A stretch of 64,000 nt of DNA from Hygrophila difformis (Eukaryota; Streptophyta; Magnoliopsida; Lamiales; Acanthaceae), in the NCBI GenBank assembly GCA_030278955.1, contig JAOANR010000001.1:38265708-38329707 (forward strand), read 5' to 3'. The stretch's first letter is position 1; every line of letters begins with the position of its first letter. Positions 35,201 to 46,660 of the stretch are shown piece by piece. The position numbers and the translations under genes are program-made. The notes under the pieces were generated by a model. It worked only from the letters and a program-made list of their open reading frames with translations, was not told where the DNA came from and made no database searches.

Positions 35201-35422
35201 CCATGTCGGCCCTGTATTTAATTTCCGCTGCAACCTATTATTTTTATTATCATGTATGGATGATATTACATTATCATTTTTAAGTAATTCCGGACTTGCT
35301 TTTAAAAATTTTTCCAACACCTATAGCCTTGCATCTCTTTAGCAAGCTCGGAGGAACCGTGTCTTGTTATGGAGGTGTGGCGGTGGCACCCCGGCCTGGG
35401 TTATCAAATCCGGGGTGTTACA
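32221..35422 (+). mobile_element. 3' LTR of element C
   Basis: 3,202 bp, nearly identical to 24337-27539, ending GGGGTGTTACA and followed by the duplication ACTTC. Hairpin at 35059-35075; minisatellite at 34209-34705. Confidence 0.93.
33246..35106 (+). other. Predicted LTR leader intron, C 3' LTR
   Basis: GTAAGTT at 33246; TACTGATAA; T-rich tract; TTACAG|AGT at 35105-35106; span 1,861 nt, matching the 5' LTR. Confidence 0.5.
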
Positions 35423-35645
35423 ACTTCATGTCGCCAGACTCCTGTCGCGAGACCATGTCTCGCGACACAATTTTGGTCTAGCGACATGAAGCCACTGCCT
35501 TGCAAAAATTTCTAAAAATCGACCTGTCGTGATACTCATGTCGCTAACCTAGGTATGGTATCACGACTGGTTTCCCATCTCTTTTAATTCCCAAAAATTC
35601 TGACTTCTAACCCCCATGTCGCGAGACTCCTATCGTGAGACCATG
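35423..35645. other. Older GTCGC-repeat sequence between C and E
   Basis: It continues the sequence broken at 24336: repeated GTCGCGAGACC and GTCTCGCGACA pairs. It ends in CCATG, a possible left target duplication of LTR E. No gene. Confidence 0.7.
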
Positions 35646-36201
35646 TGTAATACCCGAGAATTTTGCAACATAAAATAAATAAATAAATAAACAATAATAA
35701 ATACAATACATAAATAAACATAATAAATAGATAAAGAATCATACGAAATGGGAAATGGAATTTAAAAATGAATTAAAGTTCCAATACCCGTAAAGCCAAA
35801 GATAATTCAATCAAATAAATTGTACACGGGAACCCGACACCAATGGACCCGATAATTCGACTCCAAATGTAAATTCAGACCCGAGTAAGATTTAGATAGG
35901 GAATTGGAGGCCAAAAATAACCCGAAAATCGGAGCCCGGGAACATAGAGGATAGAAGTCCGAAAGAAAGGAGAAAAGGCCCGACGGATCGCACGACCTGG
36001 CCCAGACCGCAGCCTGGACCAAGGCTGCCCGATCTTCGCGCGCTCCTAAGGGAAAGACCGCGCTAACCCCGCGTCGTTAGCTGCAGTCACGGCGTTCTGC
36101 GATTCACTCGCCCGATTTCGGATTATTCGACTTCGGTTGCTTACCTTTCGGCTCAAGACTCCCTAGGGCAGACCTTGGACATCCCCTAGGTCTCCTACAT
36201 C

Positions 36202-36209
36202 TATAAGTA
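36202..36209 (+). promoter_or_regulatory. TATA box of LTR E
   Basis: TATAAGTA, 556 nt from the LTR start and 326 nt upstream of the donor at 36528. Confidence 0.6.
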
Positions 36210-36527
36210 ATCGTCCTCTTCGACCCCGAACACTTTTCAGACCCTACAAAAATCTCTCTACATATCGAACCCTAATCCCGGAGTTGTGGGAGGCACGAAG
36301 CCAAGAGAAGGGACTGACTTGGACGAAATTTGGAGACTTCCATCGTCGTGGTAAGATCTGATCTATTCTTTTCCATTCTTGATTCGAAAACGAATCCTAA
36401 CTCGATCCTTTTTTCTATTCTAAACCCCGATTCGGATCTAGAACGAAGAACCCGACAGATCTAGGGAGATAAACGATGGACTGGAAGCCACGCCTTCGAA
36501 ACGACGAGCCGGAACATCCGTAGACCT

Positions 36528-37872
36528 GTAAGTTAACCTTACTATGGTTTTGGGTGAATTAAAATACACCTAATCTACAGATTTAATCAAGAACTTAAAA
36601 TCTGTCAACACGAAAAACTCTACGGTGCAGCGTTTTTGCATGAATTTTTAGAACCCTTAAAACTGTTCAAACGAGAAAACCTAAAACACGAAAAACGTTC
36701 CTAAGACATTAATATAGGTTGTGTAAACATTTCGTGATTTTTCATTACATTTTGATATCTGAAATCGACCCCAAACTAAACTATTCTACATTTGGATCTT
36801 GAAATCTTGACAGAACTTTAGTCCGAGCTTGTAGTCGATTTTGACAATAGATCTAAGCCGATTTAGAACTTTAGTCGAACATGAAACTTGTAGATCTATG
36901 TCTTAAGTATCTTCCTGTAAAATTTCATCAAATTTGGAGTTTGTTTGCTATGGTAGATCTCGAAATAATGAAACTTCTGTTGTAAAAATTCGGACAGATT
37001 AATAACCTGATGAAAATCCACATTTTTTACTTGTTTCTTTAACTCGGATCGAAAAACTTAAAACGCATTTTTAATTAATTTTGCAGTAAACAACGTTTAA
37101 GGAAGTGGTTTTTTTGAGAAACTTACTAAATTTGGGAAATTGGCCTTTATGGTTTAAACAAGCGGAAATTCCTTTGAAATAAAATACATAAGCAAACGTT
37201 TTTGAAATCCCGTTATGACTAGATTGAGCTATCTACGTAGGGGGTGAGTGCTCTGCAGGGTGCCCCTCTAGCCTTTCCTCTGCGTGCCTATATTGGACGA
37301 GAGAAGCTTAAGTGAGAAAATTATGACAAAACGGCAATGTATTTTGGGCCTACACTCTCGGGAGTATGCGTATGGGTTTCCCAAGGCTCAGGAGTGGTAC
37401 TGGGTATGGCGGAATTGGCTATGGCCAACGGTTACTTGAAATATGTAGGGATTGCAATGCAATCGAGGCAAACTTGAAATATGTAGGGGTTGCAATGCAA
37501 TCGAGGCAAACTTGAAAGTAGGGATTGCAATGCAATCGAGGCAAACTTGAAATACCAATGAGATCTTGATACTCGACTATGGATTAATGGAAAAATTAAA
37601 GGACTTGAATACTTTCCTTCCCTTGTTTAAATTATGCTTTTAAATTTTGTTAGACAATTATTTACCTTGCAAGCTATATTGTGATTTTATGGAATCCATG
37701 TCTTTTAAATTATGCCATTAGATTATTATTAGATAAATATATTAAATTATGGGGTGTTATGCACATGTTTTCTTTAAGTCTAATTAACGGCTTTGAAACC
37801 CCATAATCATGTATGTGTTAACTTACTCAGCAAGTTATGCTGACCAAACCACATTTTCCCTTTTTCTTTCAG
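36528..37872 (+). other. Predicted LTR leader intron, LTR E
   Basis: GTAAGTT at 36528; TGCTGACC at 37839; CCCTTTTTCTTTCAG|AGTT ending 37872; span 1,345 nt. Confidence 0.52.
37436..37556 (+). repeat. GATTGCAATGCAATC minisatellite in LTR E
   Basis: Three units of about 38 bp, each with GTAGGGATTGCAATGCAATC (one unit reads GGGGTTGC) and GAGGCAAACTTGAAAT. The core GATTGCAATGCAATC is a perfect palindrome around its central base. It sits where other LTRs carry unrelated arrays. Confidence 0.9.
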
Positions 37873-39316
37873 AGTTGAGGATTATGCATCATCATATGCA
37901 TACATGGGAATTTTGGGGAGACATATTTGTAATACCGGGATTTTTATCGACGTCCAAAGGAATAAAATTTATTTCTTAATCTGACCAAGGCCGAAATATT
38001 TCTGAGAAGAAGAAAATAATTCATTATTGCTTGGAAATGAATTACCGATAAATTCAAAATGGAATAAAAGAGGGAAATGAAGCCCGAAGATATTCCATGG
38101 ATTAATTCCAAAAGAATTGGAATTAAATTCAAGAAGGAAAAGAATTTTAATTCCAAGAACCCGCGAAGTCAGCAATAATTTAATTAGATAAATTATTACA
38201 CGGTTGTCGAAAGACGACGAATTCAAGCCGACGAATTCAAACTCGACGGATTCAAGATTTCGAATATAAAATTCATTTGAGTCGAAATCAATTTAAGAAA
38301 GGAATCGTAACCCGAGAACAACCGGAAAAGTCGATCCCGAAAACGTAGAAGGACAGAAGTCCGAAAGAGAGGAGAAAAGGCCCGATTGGTCGCACGACCC
38401 GGCGAAGGCCGCAGTCCAGGCCGGATCCGCGCGGTCACCGCGTGGGGTTTGCCCTAAGACCGCGCCATCCCCGCGTCAGTGCAGCAGCAACTGCCAACTT
38501 GCACGATTTCAGCGATTTCTTGCCAAAATTTCGACCTCCGATTAAGGTAGGTCAATCTCAGACGAGGGGAAAGCTTTTAGGACGAGATTGGATGATCCCC
38601 AGCCCCCATTCTCAGCCTCTCAATCCTATTCTTCACCAAACCCTCCCAAAACCAAAAACACGAAACTCCGACTTTCCGACGACTTTCCGATCACTTTCCG
38701 GCGACGAAAATCGACGGAGGAGGTGTGGAGAACAAGATCTTTAGTGTTCTAGATTGTGGTAAGTCGTTCATAGGTTTTCGTTTAAGTTTTCGAGTCCGAA
38801 AATCCGATCTAACCACAGATTTTTACTTTCGATTTCGTTTGGGGCCAACGGAAAGGAGACGGAGTAATTGGGACGTGTTCGTAGCAAGCGTGGGCGCCCT
38901 GATCGATCCAGAGACATCCTAGACATCACCCACTGTAAGTTAACGCTTACTTGGTTTTGGGTGACTTTGTAACACCCCGGTTTTTGGTCACCCAGGTCGG
39001 AGTGTCACCGCCACACCTCCCTAGCAAGACAAGGTTTCTCCGAGCTTGCTAAAGAGATGCAAGACTATGGTTTTTCAGAATTTAAAACATTCAAACAACC
39101 CATTTATATATAATTTAAAAATAATGTATCAAAGTTGCAGCGGAAAATAATATTTACATATGTATAATGCAGCGGAATTTAAATATAGCGCCAACATGGC
39201 CAAAATACGGGTTAAACATGCCCGTTCATGCAATTTCTAGTCTAACGTAACATTTAAAAATAAAGTATTTACCCAAAATTCCCATGAATGCATATGATGA
39301 TGCATATTCTTCAGCT

Positions 39317-40678
39317 CTGAAAGAAACAGGGGAAAAAATATGGTTTGGTCAGCAAAGATTTGCTGAGTAAGTTAACATAGACATGATTATGAGGTTTCAA
39401 AGCCTTTAATTAAATTTAAAGAAAACATGTGCATACAAGACATGATTTAATGTATTCATCTAATAACAATTTAACCGCATAATTTAAAAGACAGGGATTT
39501 CATAAGATCATAAATATAGCTTGCAAAGTAACATAATCGTAGGACATAATTTAAAAGCATAATCTAAAAGGAACAATTTCGAGTCTTCTAGTTTCATATC
39601 TCATGTCTCATGTTTATATCTCAATTGCCATTCGGCAAGCTTTATTTATCAATTGTCTTCGGCAAGCTTTATATATCAATTGCCTTTCGGCAAGCTTTAT
39701 ATATCAATAGCCTTTCGGCAAGCATTATATCTCAATTGCCTTTCGGCAAGCATTATATTTCATGTGTATTTTATTTCAAACGAATTCCCAATCGTTTAAA
39801 CCTTAAAGGCTAATTTCACCGTTCAACAAGATTTTCAAGATTTGACTCTGTCAACCACAATTTACTTCAAAATTCATTAAACATCTAGTTTAAGTCCAAA
39901 AATTCTGAAATTTGACCGGTGACTCAAAAACACAGATATGAAAAAGTTTCATGTTTTAAGTTTTTCGATCCGAGATACGGAAGTAAGTGAAAAACGTCAA
40001 TCTTTACCAGGGTGATAATCTGTCCGAGTTTCTACACATCAGTTTCAAGATTTCAAGATCTACCATAGCAACCTAACTCCAAATTTGATGAAATTTTACA
40101 GGGCGATTCTTAAGACATATATCTACAACTTTCATTTAGAACGCAAAGCCTAATTCTCGTCGGATCAGAGGTTAATCTGTAGATCAAGTTCAAAACTAAT
40201 TCCTGTCAAGGTTCTTGATTTCGGTACGAACGCAGATCGGATCGGCTCAAGTTCGGAGGTTCAAATCTTAATGAAAAGTTCTAAAACTTTACAGGGATAT
40301 TCTAAACACATAGATCTACAATTCATATGTTTAACACAGCACCTAGTTCCACCTAAATCTAGTGTCAAAATCGCCAAGAAGTTCGAACCAAGAATCTGTC
40401 CCCGTTTCAAGATCTAAATCTAAGGCAGGTTGGTTTTCGGTCATTTTTGGATATCAAAACACGATAAAAAATTATGAAAATTTTACACAAACTAGATCAG
40501 TGTCTTAGAAACGTTTTTTGTGTTTTAAGGTTTCTCGTTGGAACAGATTTAGGGGTTCGGAAAAATCGTCCAAGACTGCTACGCCGTGGGTTTTATTCGT
40601 GTTGATAGATTTTAGGTTTCTTGATTAGATCGTTAGGTGTATTTTAAATCGCCCAAAACCATAGTAAGGTTAACTTAC
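39317..40678 (-). other. Predicted LTR leader intron, solo LTR D2
   Basis: GTAAGTT from 40678; TGCTGACC; CCTGTTTCTTTCAG, AG at 39318-39317; span 1,362 nt. Confidence 0.5.
39610..39762 (-). repeat. TTGCCTTTCGGCAAG minisatellite in LTR D2
   Basis: Five units with TTGCCTTTCGGCAAGC or close variants plus TTTATATATCAA. Each unit has complementary arms TTGCC/GGCAA. Confidence 0.9.
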
Positions 40679-40999
40679 AGATTCACGGTTGTCCCGGCTC
40701 GTTGATTCGGAGGCGTGGCTTCCAGTCCACCGTTTATCTCCTTAATTCCGTCGGGTTCTTCGTTCTAGATCCGATTCGGGGTGTAGAAACGAAAGAGATT
40801 AAGTTAGGATTCATTTTCGAATCAAGATCGTAAAGAAACGAATGGATCAGAACATACCACAACTTTAGAGATCTCCCGATTTTCGTCCACGACAGTCCAA
40901 AACAGTCCTCGCCTTGGTTTCGTGCCTCCGACGACTCCGGGATTAGGGTTTTCGAACGTATAGAGAGTTGTAGGGTTTTTGAAAGGTCGGCCTAGGTGT

Positions 41000-41007
41000 T
41001 ATTTATA
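41000..41007 (-). promoter_or_regulatory. TATA box of LTR D2
   Basis: TATAAATA on the minus strand, 550 nt from the LTR start and 329 nt before the donor. Confidence 0.7.
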
Positions 41008-42360
41008 GATAGGCACGACCTAGGGACGTCCAAGGTCGGCCTTGGTGAGTCTTGAGCCGAAAGGAATACAACCGAAGTCGGAAAATCCGAATTCGGGCGA
41101 GTGAATCTCGCAACGGGCGAATCTGTTGAGTGGCGCGGGGTTGGCGCGCCGTTTAGCCACTCACCGCGCGGCCACCGCGCGGCCCACGCCAGGACTTCGG
41201 TCCGGGCAGGTCGTGCAATCCGTCGGGCATTTCCTCATCTCTTTCGGACTTCTATCCCTCTATGTTCTCGGATTCGGATTTCCGGGATATTTTCGGGCTC
41301 CTAGTTCCTATCTTAATTCTTACTCGGGTCTAGATTTAATATTGGCCTCGAATTCTCGAGTCCATTAGTATCGGGTATACTTTTACAATTTATTTGATTA
41401 ATTTATCTTTGGCTTTACGGGTTCCCATTTCCTTGTCTATGTATTATGTTTATTCATTTATTATATTTATTATTATTGTTTTGCTTATTGTTTATTCATT
41501 TATTTATTTTATTTATTTATTTATTTATTTTATGTTGCAAAATTCTCGGGTATTACAGATTTAAAATGCAACCGATCATAGGAGTTTAATAACTTTAAAA
41601 TCTGTCAACACGAAAAACCCACGACGCAGCGATTTGGTGTGAATTTTTCGAACCTTTAAAACTGTTCAAATGGAAAAACTTAAAACACGAAAAACGTTCC
41701 TAAGACATTGATCTAGTTTGTGAAATTTTTCATAATTTTTCATCGTGTTTTGATATCCGAAAACAGTCCCAAACGAACCTGCCCTTGCAGCCGATCTTGA
41801 AACGGTGACAGTTTTGAAATCGGACCAAAACCCCTATTTCGAGAGTTCAATCCAAAAAACTCAAAACTAGAATTTCAGAGATTTTCATTGAGATTTACTA
41901 CCCCAAATCACGTCGGACTTAATCTGTGCATTTATGAAATTTTCGAAAACTGACAGTGCACTTGTTCGAACTTGATGAGCATGTTTTTATGATTTCTATT
42001 CCGAACTAATCTTTGTGATGTAAATAAAAAGTTATAGATAATCATGTCTAGTATGTGTCAAAAAAATTTCGGAATTTTTGGAGTCCATTTGTTGTGTCAA
42101 AAAGTCGAGTTTTGAAACTGTGTCAAATCTGAAACCTGACAGCATACTACTTATGTGAAAAACTTGATTTTTGACTTGTTTTCTTAACCCGGATCGGAAA
42201 ACTTAAAACACGAAACTTGTTTGTCTCTGTGTTTTAGAGTTACTGGTGTAATTTTAGAATTTTTGGACTTAAAATGAATTTTTAAATAATTATGGAGTAA
42301 AACAGTGACTAGTGAAAAATTATATTTGAGAGACTTGTGAAATTCGTGAAATGTGTCCTT

Positions 42361-42664
42361 ACCTTGCGGGTTCGATTCCCCAAGGTGTCTGTGTCCCTGG
42401 GGTTCAATTCCCCAGGATGTCTATCTTACCTTGCGGGTTCAATTCCCCAGGGTGTATGTGTTCCTGCGGGTTCAATTCCCCAGGATGTGTGTCTATCTTA
42501 CCTTGCGGGTTCGATTCCCCAGGGTGTATGTTTTCCTGCGGGTTCAATTCCCCAGGATGGGTGTCAATTCCTGCGGGTTCGATTCCCCAGGACTTGTGTT
42601 GATTCCTACGGGTTCGATTCCCTAGGATGCGTTTAAATTCTTGCGGGTTCGATTCCCCAAGAAC
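42361..42664 (+). repeat. GGGTTCGATTCCCC minisatellite in LTR F
   Basis: Nine units carry GGGTTCRATTCCCC or a one-base variant, with short variable spacers such as AGGATGTGTGT. Five have GGTTCGATTCC, which fits the tRNA-gene B-box consensus GGTTCGANTCC; four have A for G. The ends (GGGG/CCCC) can pair. No matching A-box or tRNA body was seen. Confidence 0.88.
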
Positions 42665-43717
42665 GAAATACACTAGATCATATTGGACAATAGTGAAAGA
42701 GTGAAATCCTGAAATACCAAATCCTGAAGTAACGATAAAGTTAAAAGACTTGAATATTTTCTTTGTTTAGATTATGTCTTTAAATTATGTCTTGCGATTA
42801 TTTTATCATGAGTGTTGAATTATGATCATGTGGAAATACTTGTTTAAAATTTTGCCACTTAATTATTAGTGCGTGAATAAATTGAATTGTGTATTATCTA
42901 CAAGCATATTTTTATTAAATTTAATTAAAGGCCTTGAAACCCCTTGACCATACTAGGTGTTAACTTACTCAGCACGTTTTTGCTGACCAAACCACATTTT
43001 CCCTTTTTCTTTCAGAGTTGAGAATTATGCATCATTATATGCATACACGGGAATTTTGGGAAGATACATTAGTTTAGAATTTTTTTATTAGACTAGAACT
43101 TGCATGAACTGTAATACCCGAGAATTTTGCAATATAAAATAAATAAATAAATAAATAAAATAAATAAATAAAATAAATAAATAAATAAACAATAAATAAA
43201 ACAATAAAAATAATAAATAAATAAACATTATAAATAGATAAAGAATCATAAGAAATGAGAAATGGAATTTAAATAAAAAAGGAATCAAAGTTTCGAGAAC
43301 ACGGGAAGCCGAAGACAAGTTAATCAAATAAATTGTACACGTAAACCCGACACTAATGAACTCGAGAATTCGAGGCCAATATTAGATCTAGACTCGAGTA
43401 AAATTTTAGATAGGGAATTGGAGTCCGGAAATAGCCCGGAAATCGGAATCCGAGAACATAGAGGGATAGAAGTCCGAAAGAGAGGAGAAAAGGCCCGACG
43501 GATCGCTCGACCCGGCCCAGACCGCAGCCTGGACCAAGGCCGCGCGGTCTCCGCGCGGGGTTTACCCTAAAGGCCACGCCAACCCCACGCCAAATGCGGC
43601 AGTTGCGACGCTCCGCGATTCACTCACCCGAATCCGGATTTTTCGACTTCGGTTGCTCACCTTGCGGCTCAAGACACCCTATGGCTGACTTGGGAAGTTC
43701 CCTAGGTCCCTTACATC

Positions 43718-43725
43718 TATAAATA
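43718..43725 (+). promoter_or_regulatory. TATA box of LTR G
   Basis: TATAAATA, 326 nt upstream of the donor GTAAGTT at 44044, the same spacing as in LTR E. Confidence 0.7.
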
Positions 43726-44043
43726 ACCATTCTAATCAGCCCCGAACACTTTGGAAAACCCTACGAAAAATCTCTATACGTATCAAACCCTAATCCCGGA
43801 GTCGTCGGAGGCACGGAGGCAATAGAAGACTGAGTTTGGACGAAAATCCAGGGACCCTCATCGCCGGGGTAAGATCTTGTCCATTCTTTTTCATTCAAGA
43901 TTCGAAAACGAATTCTAATTAAACCTCTTTTCTATTCTTAACCCCGATCCGGATCGAGAGCGAAGAACCTGACGGAATCAAGGAGATAAACGTTGGACTG
44001 GAAGCCACGCCTTCGAATCGATGAGCCGGAACATCCATAATCA

Positions 44044-45469
44044 GTAAGTTAATACTTACTATGGTTTTGGGTGATTAAAACACAACCAAACGTAGAGATC
44101 TAATTAAAGAACCCTAAAATCTGTCAAAGAAGAAAACCCACAGCGCAGCGTTTTTGCACGATTTTTCCGAACCCCCTAAATCTGTTCAAACGAGAAAACT
44201 TAAAACACAAAAAACATTCCAAAGACACTGACCTAGTTCTTGTAAAATTTTCATAATTTTTCATCGTGTTTTGATATCCGAAAACGGCAGAAAACCCATC
44301 TGCCTTAGATTTAGATCTTGAAACGGTGACAGATTCTTGGTTCGAACTTCTTGGCGATTTTGACTCTAGATTTAGGCGGAACTAGGAGCTGTGTTAAACA
44401 TATGCATTATAGATCTATGAGTTTAGAACACCTCTGTAACGTTTTAGAATTTTCCGTTAAGATTTGTACCTCCGAACCTGAACCGAACCAATCTGCATTC
44501 TTACCGAATTCGTAAAAGCTGACAGAAATTAGTTTCGAACTTGATCCAAATATTAAACCCTGACCTGATGAGAATTAGGCTTTGGGTTCTAAACAAAAGT
44601 TGTAGATAATCGTGTTAGGAAGGAGCCTGTAAAATTTCATCAAATTTGGAGTTCGTTTGCTATGTTAGATCTCGAAATTTGGTAACTGTTGTTGTAAGAT
44701 TTCGGACATATTAGTAATCTGATGAAAATCTATGTTTTTGACTTGTTTCCTTAACCCGGATCAAAACACTTAAAACACAAAACTTGTTCGTTAATGTGTT
44801 GGCGAGCTACTGCTCGAATTTGAGAATTTTTGGTCGAGATATGAATTGTTAAACGATGTTGGAGCGAACAACATCCTGAAGTAGTATATATTGAGAAACT
44901 TACTATCAAATTTGGGGAATTGGTCTTTCTAAACAAAGAGAAGATTAAAACATTGTGGTTTATGACTAAGCTGGATACTATCAAATTTGTCTACGGCTTG
45001 TGGACATAAGAGCCAAAGTGTATGTCTAGTGGACGTAAGAGCCGTAGCGACATATTGATTGTATGGCTAGTGGACGTAATGAACCTATTAAAAGATTGAC
45101 CATGATACTCGTGGACATAAGAGCCCGAGCAAAGGCTGGAGGACATAAGAGCCCTAGCGATGGTGATCTGTGAAAGAAACGAAGCGAGACATTTGTAAGA
45201 AATTTAAACTAAATTCCGGTTAAATTGTGCTTTTAAATTTATGTCAATTTATTTAATTATTTTGCAAGCTATATTTATGATCTTATGGAATCCCTGTCTT
45301 TTAAATAATGCAATGAAATCATTATTAGATGAATAAATTAAATCATGTCTCGTATGCACATGTTCCCTTTAAATTTAATTAATGACTTTGAAACCGCTTG
45401 ATCATGCTAGGTGTTAACTTACTCAGCACGTTTTTGCTGACCTAACCACATTTTTCCCTTTTTCTATAG
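44044..45469 (+). other. Predicted LTR leader intron, solo LTR G
   Basis: GTAAGTT at 44044; TGCTGACC; CCCTTTTTCTATAG|AAT ending 45469; span 1,426 nt. Confidence 0.5.
44992..45163 (+). repeat. GTGGACATAAGAGCC minisatellite in LTR G
   Basis: Five units contain GGACATAAGAGCC, GGACGTAAGAGCC or a degraded form, with varied spacers. The reverse complement fills LTR D at 28911-29082. Confidence 0.85.
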
Positions 45470-46090
45470 AATATGAAGAATGTGCATCATCATATGCATG
45501 CATTGGATATATTTGGGAAAACATTACTTTTAATTTATGTTCTTAGTTATGAATTGCATGAACGAGCCTGTTTAACCCGTGTGCTGGCCATGTTGGCCAT
45601 ATTTCTAAATTCCGCTGCTATCTATATATGTAAATATTACATTCCGCTGCAACTTTGATATATTATTTTTAAATTATATATGAATGGGCTGTTTAAATGT
45701 TTTAAATTCTGAAACACCATAGCTTTGCATCTCTTTAGCAAGCTCGGAGAAACCGTGTCTTGCTAGGGAGATGTGGCGGTGACATCCCGACCTGGGTGAC
45801 AAAAAACCGGGGTATTACATGAACGGGCCTGTTTAACCCGTGTTTTGGCCATGTTGGCCAAGTGTTTAAATTTCCGCTGCATTACAATTGTATATATGTA
45901 AATATTACATTCCGCTGCAACTTTAACATTTTGATTTTTAAGTTATATTACAATGGGTTGTTTGAATGTTTTAAATTCTGAAAACCATAGCCTTGCATCT
46001 CTTTAGCAAGCTCGGAGAAACCGTGTCTTGCTAGGAAGGTGTGGCGGTGATATCCCGACCTGGGTTATCAAAAACTGGGGTGTTACAAAG

Positions 46091-46102
46091 TGGTATCAGA
46101 GA
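46091..46102 (+). promoter_or_regulatory. Primer-binding site of element F
   Basis: TGGTATCAGAGA, one base from the initiator tRNA-Met site, 3 nt after the LTR. Confidence 0.88.
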
Positions 46103-46660
46103 TCGGAATATTTTTAAACTATTATTTTTAAAGTTATTATTTCTAAACTAGTAATATATTTTAAAGAACTCAATTATTATTTTGAAGTTAAGGCCCAAAT
46201 TTTTAGCCCCAAAATTTTTAGAAGCCCAAAAATTTTTTTGTAAAGAAGCCCAAGAAATTATTTTTAGCCCAATACTTTATATACTTACTATTATGGGCTC
46301 AATTTTTTTAAGCCCAAATGTTTATTATTTTGGCCCAATATGGAGGCCCAAGACTTTTAACTATTATTATTATTTTTAAATTTTAAAAATATTACCTCCA
46401 TGGAATAAACTTATTTTTAAATCCGTGGAAGATATATATAAATAAAATATACATTAGCTTCGGGGGGATTGCATTGCATTGCATATATACATAACTATTT
46501 ACACTAACTTTTTTTATGTGAATTATCGGTGTTAAGAAACACTCCTACCTTAGAACTCGACATGACTTTGACTTAGGAGCGCTTGCTAAAGACTAACTTT
46601 GCCTTAGTCCTAAATCTTGATCACTTAGAAACTCATCTTCGTGTGCTTAATAACAGAGAA
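46103..46660 (+). other. Leader of element F
   Basis: AT-rich, with repeated AGCCCAA phrases, the CCATGGAATAAAC...CCGTGG hairpin (46399-46428) and a final TAACAGAGAA before gag. No ORF0-like frame. Confidence 0.65.

Larger units (their letters stand above)
24337..35422 (+). mobile_element. Complete gag-only LTR retrotransposon C
   Basis: Two nearly identical LTRs (24337-27539 and 32221-35422) enclose a PBS, leader, gag and purine tract, and the perfect duplication ACTTC flanks the unit (24332-24336 and 35423-35427). It is 11.1 kb including the nested solo LTR D. By eye the LTRs differ at only a few positions per kilobase, so the insertion is young. No pol is present, so it needed help from a related element. 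Confidence 0.93.
35646..37927 (+). mobile_element. LTR E, interrupted by element F
   Basis: It starts TGTAATACCCGAG and an AAATA-rich stretch, as in D, D2 and G. A TATAAGTA box lies at 36202-36209, GTAAG at 36351, GTAAGTT at 36528, the GGGGGTGAGTGCTC motif near 37238, the minisatellite at 37436-37556, the hairpin at 37828-37842 and the acceptor at 37871-37872. It stops about 430 bp short of a normal LTR end, where F begins; left flank of F is ATATT. The rest of E is not in the window. Confidence 0.82.
38968..41557 (-). mobile_element. Solo LTR D2 in LTR F
   Basis: Minus-strand LTR, TGTAATACCCGAG (41557) to CCGGGGTGTTACA (38968), 2,590 bp. The flanks are GACTT (38963-38967) and GATTT (41558-41562), a target duplication with one change. 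TATAAATA at 41007-41000; donor from 40678; acceptor at 39317; hairpin at 39350-39364. Confidence 0.92.
38935..43015 (+). other. Predicted LTR leader intron, element F (split by D2)
   Basis: GTAAGTT at 38935 lies just before D2. TGCTGACC at 42982 and CCCTTTTTCTTTCAG|AGTT follow. Without D2 and its duplication the span is about 1,486 nt. Confidence 0.5.
43110..45819 (+). mobile_element. Solo LTR G in LTR F
   Basis: TGTAATACCCGAG to CCGGGGTATTACA, 2,710 bp, flanked by the perfect duplication TGAAC (43105-43109 and 45820-45824). It starts with an (AAAT)n stretch (43135-43230). TATAAATA at 43718; GTAAG at 43869; GTAAGTT at 44044; minisatellite at 44992-45163; hairpin at 45424-45439; acceptor at 45468-45469. 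Confidence 0.95.
37928..46087 (+). mobile_element. 5' LTR of element F, mosaic, with two nested solo LTRs
   Basis: It starts TGTAATACCGGG after ATATT and ends CTGGGGTGTTACA, directly before a PBS. Without D2 and G the LTR is about 2.85 kb. Its first kilobase follows the A type, the part after D2 follows the D/E type, the part near 41825-42300 is A-like again, and its end is D/G-like, so it looks like a recombinant. GTAAGTT at 38935, hairpin at 42970-42985, acceptor at 43014-43015. Confidence 0.82.

Noticed and set aside
42361..42664. A tRNA gene cluster
   Set aside because: Only the T-arm-like GGTTCGATTCC is present. No A-box, anticodon arm or acceptor stem surrounds it.
42337..42673. Several overlapping frames with repeated GSIPQ or GFDSPG peptides
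   Set aside because: They are translations of the GGGTTCGATTCCCC minisatellite in every frame, which any repeat with no stop would give.
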